Source of the DNA: Ruminococcus sp.
Lineage (GTDB): Bacteria; Bacillota; Clostridia; Oscillospirales; Ruminococcaceae
Assembly (NCBI GenBank): GCA_017519415.1
Contig: JAFWSI010000062.1
Location: 1 to 55,899, forward strand
Length of the DNA stretch: 55,899 bases
Reading direction: 5' to 3'
Shown here: one piece after another, positions 24,435 through 33,202 of the stretch
How positions within the stretch are numbered: the first letter of the stretch is position 1
Layout: each line of letters opens with the position of its first letter
Translations under genes and position numbers: made by a program
The notes under the pieces: model-generated
The model's input: only the letters and a program-made list of their open reading frames with translations
Database searches by the model: none
Told to the model about the DNA's origin: nothing

Positions 24435-26750
24435 ATGAGCGAAATGACGACATTGCCGAATGCAGAAGAAAGAATAAAGGAGGTCGCCGAGAGAATAAGG
24501 CTCACGAGAGAGTCGGTAGGCCTTTCTCCCAAGGAAATGGCCGACAAGATAGGCGTTTCCTCCTACGAATACCTCGCGTATGAGGGCGGAGCAAAGGACT
24601 TCAGCTTCAGCTTCATCTATAAATTTGCAAATGCCTGCGGAGTCGAGATCGCAGACCTTATGGAGGGCGAATCGCCCCATATCAAGAGCTTCGACATCAC
24701 AAGAAAAGGTCAGGGTCTCCCTATTGCAAGAAGACAGGGCCTCAGCTACCTCCGTCTTGCCCCGAAGTTCCGCAACAAGATAGCAGAGCCCTTCCTCGTT
24801 ACCATACCCTATGTGGACGAGGAGTTCAGAGTTCCTCACCCCCATACCCATGAGGGGCAGGAAATGGATATAGTTATCAGCGGTCAGCTGAAGGTTCAGG
24901 TAGGCGACAATATCGAGATACTGAGTGAGGGCGACTCTATCTACTACGACAGCTCCGAGCCCCATGACGAATGGGCCGTGGGCGGTCAGGAGTGCAAGTT
25001 CTACGCTATTGTCTGCGGCGTTAACCAGCCCCAGCACGCTATCTCAAATCTCGACCCCGTTATACTTCCCGGAGTTACCAATTTCGACCTTGCGCATATA
25101 CAGGATCCCGTTGCGGACAGATTCGTGAAGCTCGAGACCGACACAATGGGCAACCTTACGGGTATAAGCTTCATAAACGAGGAGCAGTTCAACTTCGGCT
25201 TTGACGTTGTTGACGCCCTTGCGGCAAAATGTCCCGACAAGGAGGCTCTCATCTACGTCGGCAACGATATGTCGGAGAGAAGGTTCACCTTCGGCGACAT
25301 GAAGAAGTATTCCAACATGACTGCGAATTACTTCCTGTCAAAGGGCATAAAGAAGGGCGACAGGGTAATGCTCGTCCTCAAGAGGCATTATCAGTTCTGG
25401 TTCTCTATCCTTGCTCTCCACAAGATAGGCGCAATAGTTATCCCCGCTACAAATCAGCTGGTGCAGCATGACTTCACCTACCGCTTCAAGGCTGCGGGTG
25501 TAAAGGCTATCGTCTGCACGGGGGACGGAGATGTTGCTCATCAGGTGGATCTCGCAGAGGAGGAGCTGGGCATAAAGCTTATCAAGATGATGGCTCACGG
25601 TCAGCGTGAGGGCTGGGCTGACTTCGATTCGGAAATGGCAGGCTTCAGCGACGTATTCGAGCGTCCCACCGACCCGGATAAGCTCTCCTGCGGCAGCGAG
25701 CCCAACCTTATGTTCTTCACCTCGGGTACCACAGGCTACCCGAAGATAGCTACACACAGCCACAAGTACGCCCTCGGACACTTCATCACCGCCCGCTACT
25801 GGCATAATGTGGACCCCAACGGCATACATTTTACCATATCCGATACTGGCTGGGGAAAGGCTCTCTGGGGCAAGCTCTACGGACAGTGGCTCAGCGAGAC
25901 CTGCGTGTTCGTCTATGATTTCGACCGCTTTGATGCCAACAAGATCCTTCCTATGTTCAGGAAGTACAATATAACCACATTCTGCGCACCTCCCACCATG
26001 TACCGCTTCTTCATCAAGGAGGATCTCTCCAAGTACGATCTCAGCTCGATCAAGTATGCCACCGTTGCGGGAGAGGCTCTCAATCCCGAGGTATACAATC
26101 AGTTCCTCAAGGCTACCGGCGTAAAGCTCATGGAGGGCTTCGGACAGACCGAGACCACCCTGTCTATCGGAAACTTCGTGGGAATGACCTGCCGTCCGGG
26201 CTCTATGGGCAAGCCCAGCGTGCTCTATGACGTGGATATAGTCGATCCCGACGGCAAGCCCGTAAAGACGGGCGAGACAGGAGAGATAGTCATCCGCACG
26301 GATAAGAATACCCCCTGCGGACTCTTCCTCGGCTACTATCAGGACGAGGAGAAAACAAAGGAAGCATGGCACGACGGGCTCTACCATACGGGTGATACCG
26401 CGTGGAAGGACGAGGACGGCTACTTCTGGTACGTCGGCAGAGTTGACGACGTTATCAAGTCCTCGGGCTACCGTATCGGACCCTTCGAGATCGAAAGCGT
26501 TATCATGGAGCTCCCATACGTGCTCGAGTGCGGCGTAAGCGCTGCTCCCGATCCCGTTAGAGGCCAGGTGGTAAAGGCTTCCATCGTTCTTGTAAAGGGC
26601 ACCGAGGGCACAGACGAGCTCAAGAAGGAGATACAGGACTATGTAAAGAAGCACACCGCTCCTTACAAATACCCACGTATCGTGGAGTTCAGGGACGAGC
26701 TGCCAAAGACTATCAGCGGCAAAATCAGACGTGTTGAGCTCAAGGGCTGA
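24435..26750 (+). CDS. Xre-cupin-acyl-CoA synthetase fusion protein
   Basis: This is a 771-residue fusion. Residues 10-68 form an Xre HTH (RIRLTRESVGLSPKEMADKI). Residues about 105-190 form a cupin (PHPHTHEGQEMDIVISG, SIYYDSSEPHDEW). From about 235 to 771 is an AMP-forming acyl-CoA synthetase, with the P-loop FFTSGTTGYPKIATHSH, then EGFGQTETT, YHTGDTAWKDEDGYFWYVGR and the C-terminal catalytic Lys in PKTISGKIRR. It should activate a short or branched carboxylic acid to its CoA thioester. The HTH-cupin head, normally a ligand-sensing repressor, may be regulatory. The T-box suggests the product feeds amino-acid synthesis. Start 24435 follows AAGGAGA. Long frames upstream are T-box RNA. Confidence 0.93.
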   Translation: MSEMTTLPNAEERIKEVAERIRLTRESVGLSPKEMADKIGVSSYEYLAYEGGAKDFSFSFIYKFANACGVEIADLMEGESPHIKSFDITRKGQGLPIARRQGLSYLRLAPKFRNKIAEPFLVTIPYVDEEFRVPHPHTHEGQEMDIVISGQLKVQVGDNIEILSEGDSIYYDSSEPHDEWAVGGQECKFYAIVCGVNQPQHAISNLDPVILPGVTNFDLAHIQDPVADRFVKLETDTMGNLTGISFINEEQFNFGFDVVDALAAKCPDKEALIYVGNDMSERRFTFGDMKKYSNMTANYFLSKGIKKGDRVMLVLKRHYQFWFSILALHKIGAIVIPATNQLVQHDFTYRFKAAGVKAIVCTGDGDVAHQVDLAEEELGIKLIKMMAHGQREGWADFDSEMAGFSDVFERPTDPDKLSCGSEPNLMFFTSGTTGYPKIATHSHKYALGHFITARYWHNVDPNGIHFTISDTGWGKALWGKLYGQWLSETCVFVYDFDRFDANKILPMFRKYNITTFCAPPTMYRFFIKEDLSKYDLSSIKYATVAGEALNPEVYNQFLKATGVKLMEGFGQTETTLSIGNFVGMTCRPGSMGKPSVLYDVDIVDPDGKPVKTGETGEIVIRTDKNTPCGLFLGYYQDEEKTKEAWHDGLYHTGDTAWKDEDGYFWYVGRVDDVIKSSGYRIGPFEIESVIMELPYVLECGVSAAPDPVRGQVVKASIVLVKGTEGTDELKKEIQDYVKKHTAPYKYPRIVEFRDELPKTISGKIRRVELKG

Positions 26751-26755
26751 CGAAT

Positions 26756-26787
26756 AAAAAAGACGTTCCTTCGGGAACGTCTTTTTA
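26756..26787 (+). terminator. Terminator of the acyl-CoA synthetase gene
   Basis: The perfect stem AGACGTTCC/GGAACGTCT (26761-26769 with 26774-26782) with a TTCG tetraloop is flanked by A and T runs. Confidence 0.9.
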
Positions 26788-26820
26788 GTTGAGAGTTGAG
26801 AATTGAGAGTTGAGAATTGA
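26787..26820. repeat. Dispersed direct repeat, unit GAGAGTTGAGAATT
   Basis: Two exact 14-base units (26791-26804 and 26805-26818) plus a partial unit stand directly behind a terminator. The same motif recurs at 52221-52246, 25 kb away. Confidence 0.8.
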
Positions 26821-26937
26821 CATGAGGAATACTGCGGCACAAATGCCTGTAACCGGCGGCTTTTGCGGACGGCGGCGGCTTTGGCGGGGCGAAAATGAAA
26901 AAAACCGGGAATTTTTGAAAAAAATTCCGAAAAACAC
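26821..26937. other. Intergenic stretch without a gene
   Basis: Between the repeat and the rimP promoter the sequence is first GC-rich (ggcggcggctttggcgggg) and then A-rich with runs of A and T. No gene or structured element is evident. Confidence 0.3.
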
Positions 26938-26966
26938 TTGATTTTTGCGAAAAACCGTGTTATAAT
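26938..26966 (+). promoter_or_regulatory. Promoter of the rimP-nusA-infB operon
   Basis: TTGATT (26938-26943), 17 bases, then TATAAT (26961-26966). It is the only clear promoter seen upstream of the long translation/RNA operon. Confidence 0.75.
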
Positions 26967-26988
26967 ACTTTATGATGATAGTAGACCC

Positions 26989-27013
26989 AAAGACCGGAAC
27001 CCTTCCGGTCTTT
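26989..27013 (+). promoter_or_regulatory. Leader hairpin upstream of rimP
   Basis: An 11-bp perfect stem AAAGACCGGAA/TTCCGGTCTTT with a CCC loop begins about 15 bases into the transcript. A 5' hairpin before rimP-nusA is common in Firmicutes and may be a NusA-responsive attenuator or an RNA-stabilising element. The T run after it is weak. Confidence 0.6.
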
Positions 27014-27091
27014 AGTATTTATATTGAAACTAACAGGGAGACTATTACTTTTCAGGGAAAGGAGAGCCCGATATATCGGGGAAAGCTGCCT

Positions 27092-27565
27092 ATGAAATTC
27101 AAAAAATTCGGCGGTACGGAACAAAAGGTGTACGATCTTATCAGGCCCATAACCGACGAGCTGGGGTATTACCTCTGGGACGTGTGCTACGAAAAGGAAG
27201 GCGCTATGTGGTATCTGCGGGTGTTCATAGATCAGGACGAGGGTATAACCATTGCGGACTGTGAACGCGCAAACGCTCCCATAAGCGACATCCTCGACGA
27301 AAAGGATCCCATTGCTCAGAGCTATATGCTGGAGGTGGGCTCCGCAGGTCTCGAGCGCGAGCTCGTAAAGGAGGAGCACTTCGAGGTCTGTCAGGGCGAT
27401 ACCGTGAGGATACGCTTCATAAGAGCCGTGGACGGCGAAAAAGAAATAGTCGCACAGCTGAAAGGAGCCGACAGGGAAGGCGTTTCCGTCATCCTTGAAG
27501 GCGGTGAGGAAAAGAAATACCCGCTGGGGGATATTGCTTTCGTAAAGCTTTATCTTGATTTCTGA
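27092..27565 (+). CDS. rimP: Ribosome maturation factor RimP
   Basis: RimP assists maturation of the 30S subunit. The 157-residue protein starts at 27092 (MKFKKFGGTEQKVYDLIRPI), where the family normally begins; the longer upstream frame is leader. Typical segments are LGYYLWDVCYEKEGAMWYLR, VFIDQDEGITIADCERANAP and YMLEVGSAGLERELVKEEHF (the family PGL/SPGL region). It is the first gene of the operon and nusA follows after 38 bases. Confidence 0.95.
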   Translation: MKFKKFGGTEQKVYDLIRPITDELGYYLWDVCYEKEGAMWYLRVFIDQDEGITIADCERANAPISDILDEKDPIAQSYMLEVGSAGLERELVKEEHFEVCQGDTVRIRFIRAVDGEKEIVAQLKGADREGVSVILEGGEEKKYPLGDIAFVKLYLDF

Positions 27566-27603
27566 ATTGCAAAAAATTATATATACTGGAGGAATTTACA
27601 GAC

Positions 27604-28806
27604 ATGAACATGAACAAGGACTTTTTCAAGGCGCTTGAGGCACTTGGAGAGGAAAACAGCGTCGAGACCGAGCTTCTCGTTGAAAAGGTAAAGTCGGCTA
27701 TGCTCAAGGCTGCAAGAAGAGCCTATCCCCACAGTGAGGAGAGGATAACCGTTGAGATCGACCCCAAGACAAAGAAGTTCGAGATGTACATCAGACAGGA
27801 CATTATCGACGATGAACCCATAGACGAGAACGAGGTCAATATCGACGTCGCAAAGACTATGGATCCTAACGCTATGGTTGGCGGTACTATACTCAAGGAG
27901 CTTGATATATCCAAGCTCGGAAGAATGGCTGCTCTCTCCGCAAAGCAGTCCATAAAGGGCGACCTGAGAGAGATCAACCGCGAGCAGATGCTCAGCAAGT
28001 TCGAGCAGAAGGAGCATGAGTGCATAACCGCCAAGGTATCACAGGTCGAGCCCGGCAGAGGTACGGTAACCGTCGTTTACGACGGAACGGAGCTCTATCT
28101 CTTCCGCAACGAACAGATACCCGGAGAGGTCCTCGAGGAGGGCAGGTCTGTAAAGGTATACATCACAGGCATCATCGGCAAGAACAAGAAGCCCGTGGTA
28201 AAGATCTCGCGTACTCACAAGGATCTTGTGAAGAGGCTCTTCGAGCAGGAGGTCCCCGAGATATACGACGGCACGGTCGAGGTCAAGTCCATCTCCCGTG
28301 AGGCGGGCTCGAGAACGAAGATCGCAGTATGGTCAAAGGATGAGAACGTTGACGCAGTAGGCGCTTGTATCGGACCTAAGCGTTCGAGAATAACCGCTGT
28401 AGTCAACGAGCTCAGCGGCGAAAAGATAGATATAATCCCGTGGAGCGAGGTCCCCGAGGAATTCATCGCAAGAGCGCTTGCTCCTGCCGAGGTATTGAAG
28501 ACGGTCATCACCTCCATGGACGAGAAGGCCTGCACGGTGATAGTACCCAACAATCAGCTCTCGCTGGCTATCGGAAACAAGGGTCAGAACGCAAAGCTTG
28601 CGGCTAAGCTCACAGGCTTCAAGATCGACATCAAGCCCCAGTTCGATAACCTTACGGGCGAGGAGGCTCCCGAAATGAGCCCCGACTTTGTGGCTCCCGT
28701 ATTTGAGACTGCTCCCGAAGAAGACGAGGAGGCAGCTCCCGGGGAAGAGGAGGCTGCTGCCGCAGAGGAAGCTCCCGCAGAGAGCGCACCCGAGGCTGAG
28801 GAATAA
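27604..28806 (+). CDS. nusA: Transcription termination/antitermination factor NusA
   Basis: This 400-residue NusA binds RNA polymerase and nascent RNA. It has an N-terminal polymerase-binding domain (1-130), an S1 domain (about 135-200, ECITAKVSQVEPGRGTVTVV), and KH1 and KH2 (SREAGSRTKIAVWS, GACIGPKRSRITAVVNELSG, NNQLSLAIGNKGQNAKLAAK). Its C-terminal tail of about 45 residues is acidic (Glu/Ala/Pro), and it lacks the extra repeats of proteobacterial NusA, as usual in Firmicutes. AGGAGG precedes the ATG and rnpM starts two bases after the stop. Confidence 0.97.
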   Translation: MNMNKDFFKALEALGEENSVETELLVEKVKSAMLKAARRAYPHSEERITVEIDPKTKKFEMYIRQDIIDDEPIDENEVNIDVAKTMDPNAMVGGTILKELDISKLGRMAALSAKQSIKGDLREINREQMLSKFEQKEHECITAKVSQVEPGRGTVTVVYDGTELYLFRNEQIPGEVLEEGRSVKVYITGIIGKNKKPVVKISRTHKDLVKRLFEQEVPEIYDGTVEVKSISREAGSRTKIAVWSKDENVDAVGACIGPKRSRITAVVNELSGEKIDIIPWSEVPEEFIARALAPAEVLKTVITSMDEKACTVIVPNNQLSLAIGNKGQNAKLAAKLTGFKIDIKPQFDNLTGEEAPEMSPDFVAPVFETAPEEDEEAAPGEEEAAAAEEAPAESAPEAEE

Positions 28807-28808
28807 TT

Positions 28809-29087
28809 ATGAAGCCCAAGAAAATACCCATGAGAATGTGTCTCGGCTGCAATGAGATGAAGCCCAAGAAGGAGCTCATCCGTGCGGTAAGATCTCCCGA
28901 GGGAGAGATAAGCCTTGATTTCAAGGGCAAGGCCGCAGGCAGAGGAGCCTATATCTGCCGCAGCACCGAGTGCCTTGAGAAAGCAAGAAAGGCAAGGCGC
29001 TTTGAAAGAGCCTTCTCATGTAAGATAGATGAAAGCGTTTACGAGGTGATGATGAGTGAGCTCGGAAAAGAACCGCAGGACAGCTAA
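28809..29087 (+). CDS. rnpM: RnpM (YlxR) RNA-binding protein
   Basis: This 92-residue protein of the YlxR family is now known in Bacillus as a modulator of RNase P. It carries the signature IPMRMCLGCNEMKPKKELIR and GKAAGRGAYICRSTECLEKA. It lies two bases after nusA and overlaps the next gene by 32 bases, the conserved nusA-ylxR-ylxQ-infB order. Confidence 0.93.
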   Translation: MKPKKIPMRMCLGCNEMKPKKELIRAVRSPEGEISLDFKGKAAGRGAYICRSTECLEKARKARRFERAFSCKIDESVYEVMMSELGKEPQDS

Positions 29088-29379
29088 TCTGCTGGGTATC
29101 TGCATAAAGGCGGGGAAGACCGTAAAGGGCTTCGACAGTGCCGCCGAGGCCGTTAAGAACGGCACCGCTCACTGCATACTTACAGCTTCGGACGCGTCGG
29201 ATAAGACCGTGAAGGAGGTAAGATTCGTCTGCGGAAAGTACGGTGCAAGGCATTTTCCCACGGAGCTGAGCAAGCTGGAGATCGGCAGGCTCTGCGGCAA
29301 GGAAACAGCTGTTGTCGCCGTGACGGACGAGGGCTTTGCCGACGGTTTTGAAAGGATAATATCCGACGGATCGCAGTAA
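29056..29379 (+). CDS. L7Ae-family ribosomal protein (YlxQ)
   Basis: This 107-residue L7Ae/L30e-fold RNA-binding protein is of the YlxQ group. Features are NLLGICIKAGKTVKGFDSA, AHCILTASDASDKT and LCGKETAVVAVTDEGFADG. It starts at a GTG (29056) inside the 3' end of rnpM, so the two are translationally coupled. It probably binds kink-turn RNA. The exact role in Firmicutes is not settled. Confidence 0.88.
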   Translation: MSSEKNRRTANLLGICIKAGKTVKGFDSAAEAVKNGTAHCILTASDASDKTVKEVRFVCGKYGARHFPTELSKLEIGRLCGKETAVVAVTDEGFADGFERIISDGSQ

Positions 29380-29460
29380 TGCGTTGATATATAGTTTACA
29401 TGAAAGCATTTGATACTGATGCCGTTATGCCGGCAGAGACAATTGGAGGTAATCAGGCCT

Positions 29461-32160
29461 ATGGCAAAAAAAATAAAGTTAAGCGACGCTGCAAAGGATC
29501 TTAATGTCTCTTCACAGGAGCTCATCGACTTTTTCGCGGGAAAAGGCGACGCCAAGAAGAAAACGGGATCCGCTCTCACCGAGGAGGAGATGAATTCCGT
29601 TCTCGAGCACTACACAAGGGACAGATACGCTGTCAGCTCACTGAACGAATACTTCGATTCCAAGAACGATCCCCGTCCCGTAAGGGAGGAGGCTCCCAAG
29701 GAGAAAAAGCCTGCTGCGAAGAAGTCTTCCGAGACCAAGAAGGCGGAAGCTCCGAAGGAGGAAAAGCCCGCGAAGAAGTCGGAGGCTCCCAAAGAGGAGA
29801 AGAAGGCGGAGGAAAAGAAGCCTGCCGCAAAGAAGTCTTCCGAGGCAAAGAAGGAGACCAAGAAGACTGAGGCTCCCAAGGAGGAAAAGCCCATAAAGAA
29901 GGCGGAAGCTCCCAAGGAGGAGAAGCCTGCGGAGAAGAAGCAGGAGGCTGCTCCCGCAAAGAAGGCGGAGAAGAAGACCGAGGAAAAGCCTGCCGCTGAA
30001 AAGCCCGCAGAGAAGAAATCCGAGCCCGAAAAAGCCAAGGAGGCTCCGAAGCAGGAGGCTCCCGCTGCCGATAAGAGGGACAAGAAAAAGGACAGGAAGA
30101 AGGAACAGGCAAAGGCTCAGGACAGAGGCGAGCGTACAAAGTTCAATTCCGCATTCAGCTCGGAGACCGCTCAGACCTCGACTCAGCGCCGTACCGTGGA
30201 TACAAGAGGAAGCTACGTCGATCTCGACAAGTACAACGAGAGATACGATCAGATGGCTGCCTCCAACAAGCACAAGAACGATAACTATTCTTCCAAGAAG
30301 CAGAAGATAAATCAGAAGTCGGCACAGAGGAACCGTCAGCAGTTCTCCAAGAAGGAGAGCGAGGCTGAGAAGCTCAAGAGACTTGAGCTGGAAAGAGCAA
30401 GAAAGCAGCAGCTCAAGGTCCTTATCCCTGACAGCATAACAGTGGGCGAGCTTGCAACACGTCTCAAGGCTACTGCTACGGACGTTATCAAGCAGCTCAT
30501 GAAGCTGGGCGTAATGGCTTCCATAAATCAGGAGATAGACTTTGATACCGCCGCTCTCGTTGCGGACGAGATGGGCGCAAAGGTGGAAAAAGAGGTCATC
30601 GTTACTATCGAGGAGCGTCTTATCGACGATACCGACGACGACGATACGAACCTCCAGCCCCGCTGCCCCGTAGTAGTTGTAATGGGACACGTCGATCACG
30701 GAAAGACCTCCATACTCGACCGTATCAGAAACGCTCATGTTGCAGCTGGCGAGGCTGGCGGAATCACTCAGCACATAGGTGCTTATCAGGTGAATATCAA
30801 CGGACAGGACATCACATTCCTTGATACTCCCGGACATGAGGCATTCACTTCCATGCGTGCAAGAGGCGCCAATATAACCGATATAGCTATACTCGTCGTT
30901 GCGGCAGACGACGGAATCATGCCCCAGACCGTTGAGTCTATAAACCACGCCAAGGCTGCGGGAGTTTCCATAATCGTCGCTATCAACAAGATGGATAAGG
31001 AGGGTGCAAATCCCGACCGTATCAAGGAGGAGCTCACCAAGTACGATCTCGTATGCGAGGACTGGGGCGGCGACGTTATATGCGTTCCCGTATCGGCCAA
31101 GACAGGCGAGGGCATTGACGAGCTTCTCGAGAACGTGCTCCTCGTTGCGGAGGTCAAGGAGCTCAAGGCAAATCCCGACAGACTTGCAAAGGGTACTGTC
31201 ATCGAGGCCCGTCTTGACAAGGGCAGAGGTCCTATCGCAACTCTCCTCGTGCAGAACGGTACTCTCAAGCAGGGCGACGTTATCATCGCAGGCACGGCTG
31301 TGGGAAGAGTCCGCGTAATGACCAACGACAAGGGCAGAACCGTGAAGGCAGCAGGTCCTTCCGTTCCCGTTGAGATAACAGGTCTTGCAGAGGTGCCCAG
31401 CGCAGGCGACATCTTCAACGCTGTTGAGGACGAGAGACTGGCAAGAGAGCTGGTAGAGCAGAGAAAGCACGAGCAGAAGCAGGAGCAGTTCAACGCTTAC
31501 CGCAAGGTAACCCTTGACAACCTGTTCAGTCAGATCGCCGAGGGCGAGATCAAGGAGCTCCCCATCGTTGTCAAGGCTGACGTACAGGGCTCTGTGGAGG
31601 CTGTAAAGCAGTCCCTCGAAAAGCTCTCCAACAACGAGGTAAGAGTAAGAGTCATCCACGGTGCGGTCGGCGCTGTCAAGGAGAGCGACGTTATGCTGGC
31701 AAGCGCTTCCAACGCTATCATCGTCGGCTTCAACGTAAGACCCGACCCCGTAGCGGCAGAGAACGCTGTCCGCGACGGAGTGGATATAAGACTTTACCGT
31801 ATCATCTATGACGCCATAGAGGAGATCTCCACCGCTATGAAGGGTATGCTCGCTCCCAAGTTCCGCGATGTTGAGCAGGGCCGCGTAGAGGTAAGACAGG
31901 TCTACAAGATCTCCAACGTTGGTATGGTAGCGGGAAGCTATGTACTCAGCGGAAAGGTAACAAGAGGAAGCAAGGTAAGAGTTGTCCGTGACGGTATCAT
32001 TATCGCGGACGACGAGATCGCAGGACTCAAGCGCTTCAAGGACGACGCAAAGGAAGTGGCCGAGGGCTACGAGTGCGGTATCAGCCTTGAAAAGTTCAGC
32101 GACGTCAAGGAAGGCGATATTTTCGAGACCTATATCGTTGAGGAATATCGTGAGGACTGA
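29461..32160 (+). CDS. infB: Translation initiation factor IF-2
   Basis: IF-2 is the GTPase that places initiator tRNA on the ribosome. The 899-residue protein starts at 29461 ([20 protein letters not shown], the IF2-N module), preceded by GGAGG. Residues about 65-225 are Lys/Glu/Ala/Pro low-complexity repeats (PKEEKPAKK-like units), then a basic linker. A second IF2-N module follows (about 318-368), then the GTPase with G1 [13 protein letters not shown]3 DTPGHEAF and G4 NKMD, and the beta-barrel and C-terminal fMet-tRNA domains. The long repetitive linker is normal for the family but tends to vary in length between strains. Confidence 0.97.
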   Translation: MAKKIKLSDAAKDLNVSSQELIDFFAGKGDAKKKTGSALTEEEMNSVLEHYTRDRYAVSSLNEYFDSKNDPRPVREEAPKEKKPAAKKSSETKKAEAPKEEKPAKKSEAPKEEKKAEEKKPAAKKSSEAKKETKKTEAPKEEKPIKKAEAPKEEKPAEKKQEAAPAKKAEKKTEEKPAAEKPAEKKSEPEKAKEAPKQEAPAADKRDKKKDRKKEQAKAQDRGERTKFNSAFSSETAQTSTQRRTVDTRGSYVDLDKYNERYDQMAASNKHKNDNYSSKKQKINQKSAQRNRQQFSKKESEAEKLKRLELERARKQQLKVLIPDSITVGELATRLKATATDVIKQLMKLGVMASINQEIDFDTAALVADEMGAKVEKEVIVTIEERLIDDTDDDDTNLQPRCPVVVVMGHVDHGKTSILDRIRNAHVAAGEAGGITQHIGAYQVNINGQDITFLDTPGHEAFTSMRARGANITDIAILVVAADDGIMPQTVESINHAKAAGVSIIVAINKMDKEGANPDRIKEELTKYDLVCEDWGGDVICVPVSAKTGEGIDELLENVLLVAEVKELKANPDRLAKGTVIEARLDKGRGPIATLLVQNGTLKQGDVIIAGTAVGRVRVMTNDKGRTVKAAGPSVPVEITGLAEVPSAGDIFNAVEDERLARELVEQRKHEQKQEQFNAYRKVTLDNLFSQIAEGEIKELPIVVKADVQGSVEAVKQSLEKLSNNEVRVRVIHGAVGAVKESDVMLASASNAIIVGFNVRPDPVAAENAVRDGVDIRLYRIIYDAIEEISTAMKGMLAPKFRDVEQGRVEVRQVYKISNVGMVAGSYVLSGKVTRGSKVRVVRDGIIIADDEIAGLKRFKDDAKEVAEGYECGISLEKFSDVKEGDIFETYIVEEYRED

Positions 32161-32258
32161 TATTATTGAACGGTTCAGGCAGGGCGCTTCGGAAGAGGAG
32201 ACTGCTGTCTGTGCAATTGATAAAACAAGGATTATTATTACTAAAGGGGGAAACTGCA

Positions 32259-32837
32259 ATGGATAACAGCAGAATGAGTACCGCAGATATGCTGCAGTAC
32301 TGCAACGAGGCACTGGCATGGGACGACTTCGGACCCATCGACATCTTTTTCTTCGAGTCCGTAAAGAAGATACTTCTCGGTCAGTGCAGCGCAATGGAGG
32401 CTCCCGAGGATTTCGGCGACGATCTTATGGGCATAGAGCGCCCTGTAAGCGACGTGGAGCTGGAGCCCGAATACGGTAACTACGCCGATATATACTACGG
32501 CGAGGAGGGTGACGAGGAGATCCCCGATTACAGCGCCACCGCCGAGGACGAGGCGTTCTCGGCAGAGATGTTCGGCGACGGCTTCTTCGCAAAGCACGAC
32601 AGCGACGGCGACAGCGCGGCTGCCGATACAGAGGAGCAGCCAGCGGAGGAACAGTCCGCAGAGGAGAAGCCTGCGGAGGATAAGCCCGCAGCAAAGAAAA
32701 CGGCAGCCAGAAAGCCTGCCGCAAAGAAGAAAGCTGCAAAAAAGACGGCTGCCAAGAAGTCTTCAAAGAAGGACGGAGCTGCCGATCCCGATAAGCACGA
32801 GGAGAATAAAGGAGACGGTTTCACCGTCAAGCTTTGA
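32259..32837 (+). CDS. Acidic protein with histone H1-like basic tail
   Basis: This 192-residue protein lies between infB and rbfA, where most genomes have no gene. The start at 32259 follows AAAGGGGG. Residues 1-85 are an acidic domain (MSTADMLQYCNEALAWDDFG, SVKKILLGQC). Residues about 85-130 are Glu/Asp-rich. Residues about 140-175 are a Lys/Ala/Pro run (PAAKKTAARKPAAKKKAAKK) like histone H1 or HBsu-type tails that bind nucleic acid. The tail may bind RNA or DNA and the acidic part may shield it. I do not recognise the N-terminal domain. Confidence 0.75.
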   Translation: MDNSRMSTADMLQYCNEALAWDDFGPIDIFFFESVKKILLGQCSAMEAPEDFGDDLMGIERPVSDVELEPEYGNYADIYYGEEGDEEIPDYSATAEDEAFSAEMFGDGFFAKHDSDGDSAAADTEEQPAEEQSAEEKPAEDKPAAKKTAARKPAAKKKAAKKTAAKKSSKKDGAADPDKHEENKGDGFTVKL

Positions 32838-32851
32838 CAGAAAGGAATGCA

Positions 32852-33190
32852 ATGCCTAATTTCAAGAACAGCCGCACGGCTGAAGATATAAAGCGTGAGA
32901 TAACTGCTATCCTCAGGGAGCTCAAGGATCCGAGGATAGACAAGATGCTCACTGTTGTAAGAGCAGACCTCTCGGGCGATATGTCGAGCTGCAAGGTGTA
33001 CGTTTCCAGCTTCGACGGTATCGAGAGGGCAAAGGAGTCTGTACTGGGACTTAAAAGCGCCGCAGGTTTCATAAAGCGGGAGCTGTTCCACAGGCTCAAG
33101 CTGCGGAAGGCTCCGGAGCTTACCTTCATCGCCGACAACTCCATTGAGAGAAGCGCGGAGATAAGCAGGAAGCTCCATGACCTGCTGTAA
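32852..33190 (+). CDS. rbfA: Ribosome-binding factor A
   Basis: RbfA binds the 30S subunit and assists 16S rRNA maturation. It has 112 residues from ATG 32852, which follows AAAGGAA; an ATG-less extension upstream is not used. The family features are SRTAEDIKREITAILRELKD, LTVVRADLSGDMSSCKVYVS and LRKAPELTFIADNSIERSAE. It sits in the conserved place after infB, before nrnA. Confidence 0.95.
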   Translation: MPNFKNSRTAEDIKREITAILRELKDPRIDKMLTVVRADLSGDMSSCKVYVSSFDGIERAKESVLGLKSAAGFIKRELFHRLKLRKAPELTFIADNSIERSAEISRKLHDLL

Positions 33191-33202
33191 GGAGGGCTTG
33201 CC

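Noticed and set aside
25338-26840. A 500-codon minus-strand frame opposite the acyl-CoA synthetase
   Set aside because: It overlaps a certain gene and its terminator and has no recognisable domain.
29638-32394. A 918-codon frame on the minus strand opposite infB
   Set aside because: It lies antisense to a certain gene, has Leu/Ser/Val-rich content typical of mirror reading of repetitive Lys/Glu codons, and shows no ribosome site or domain.
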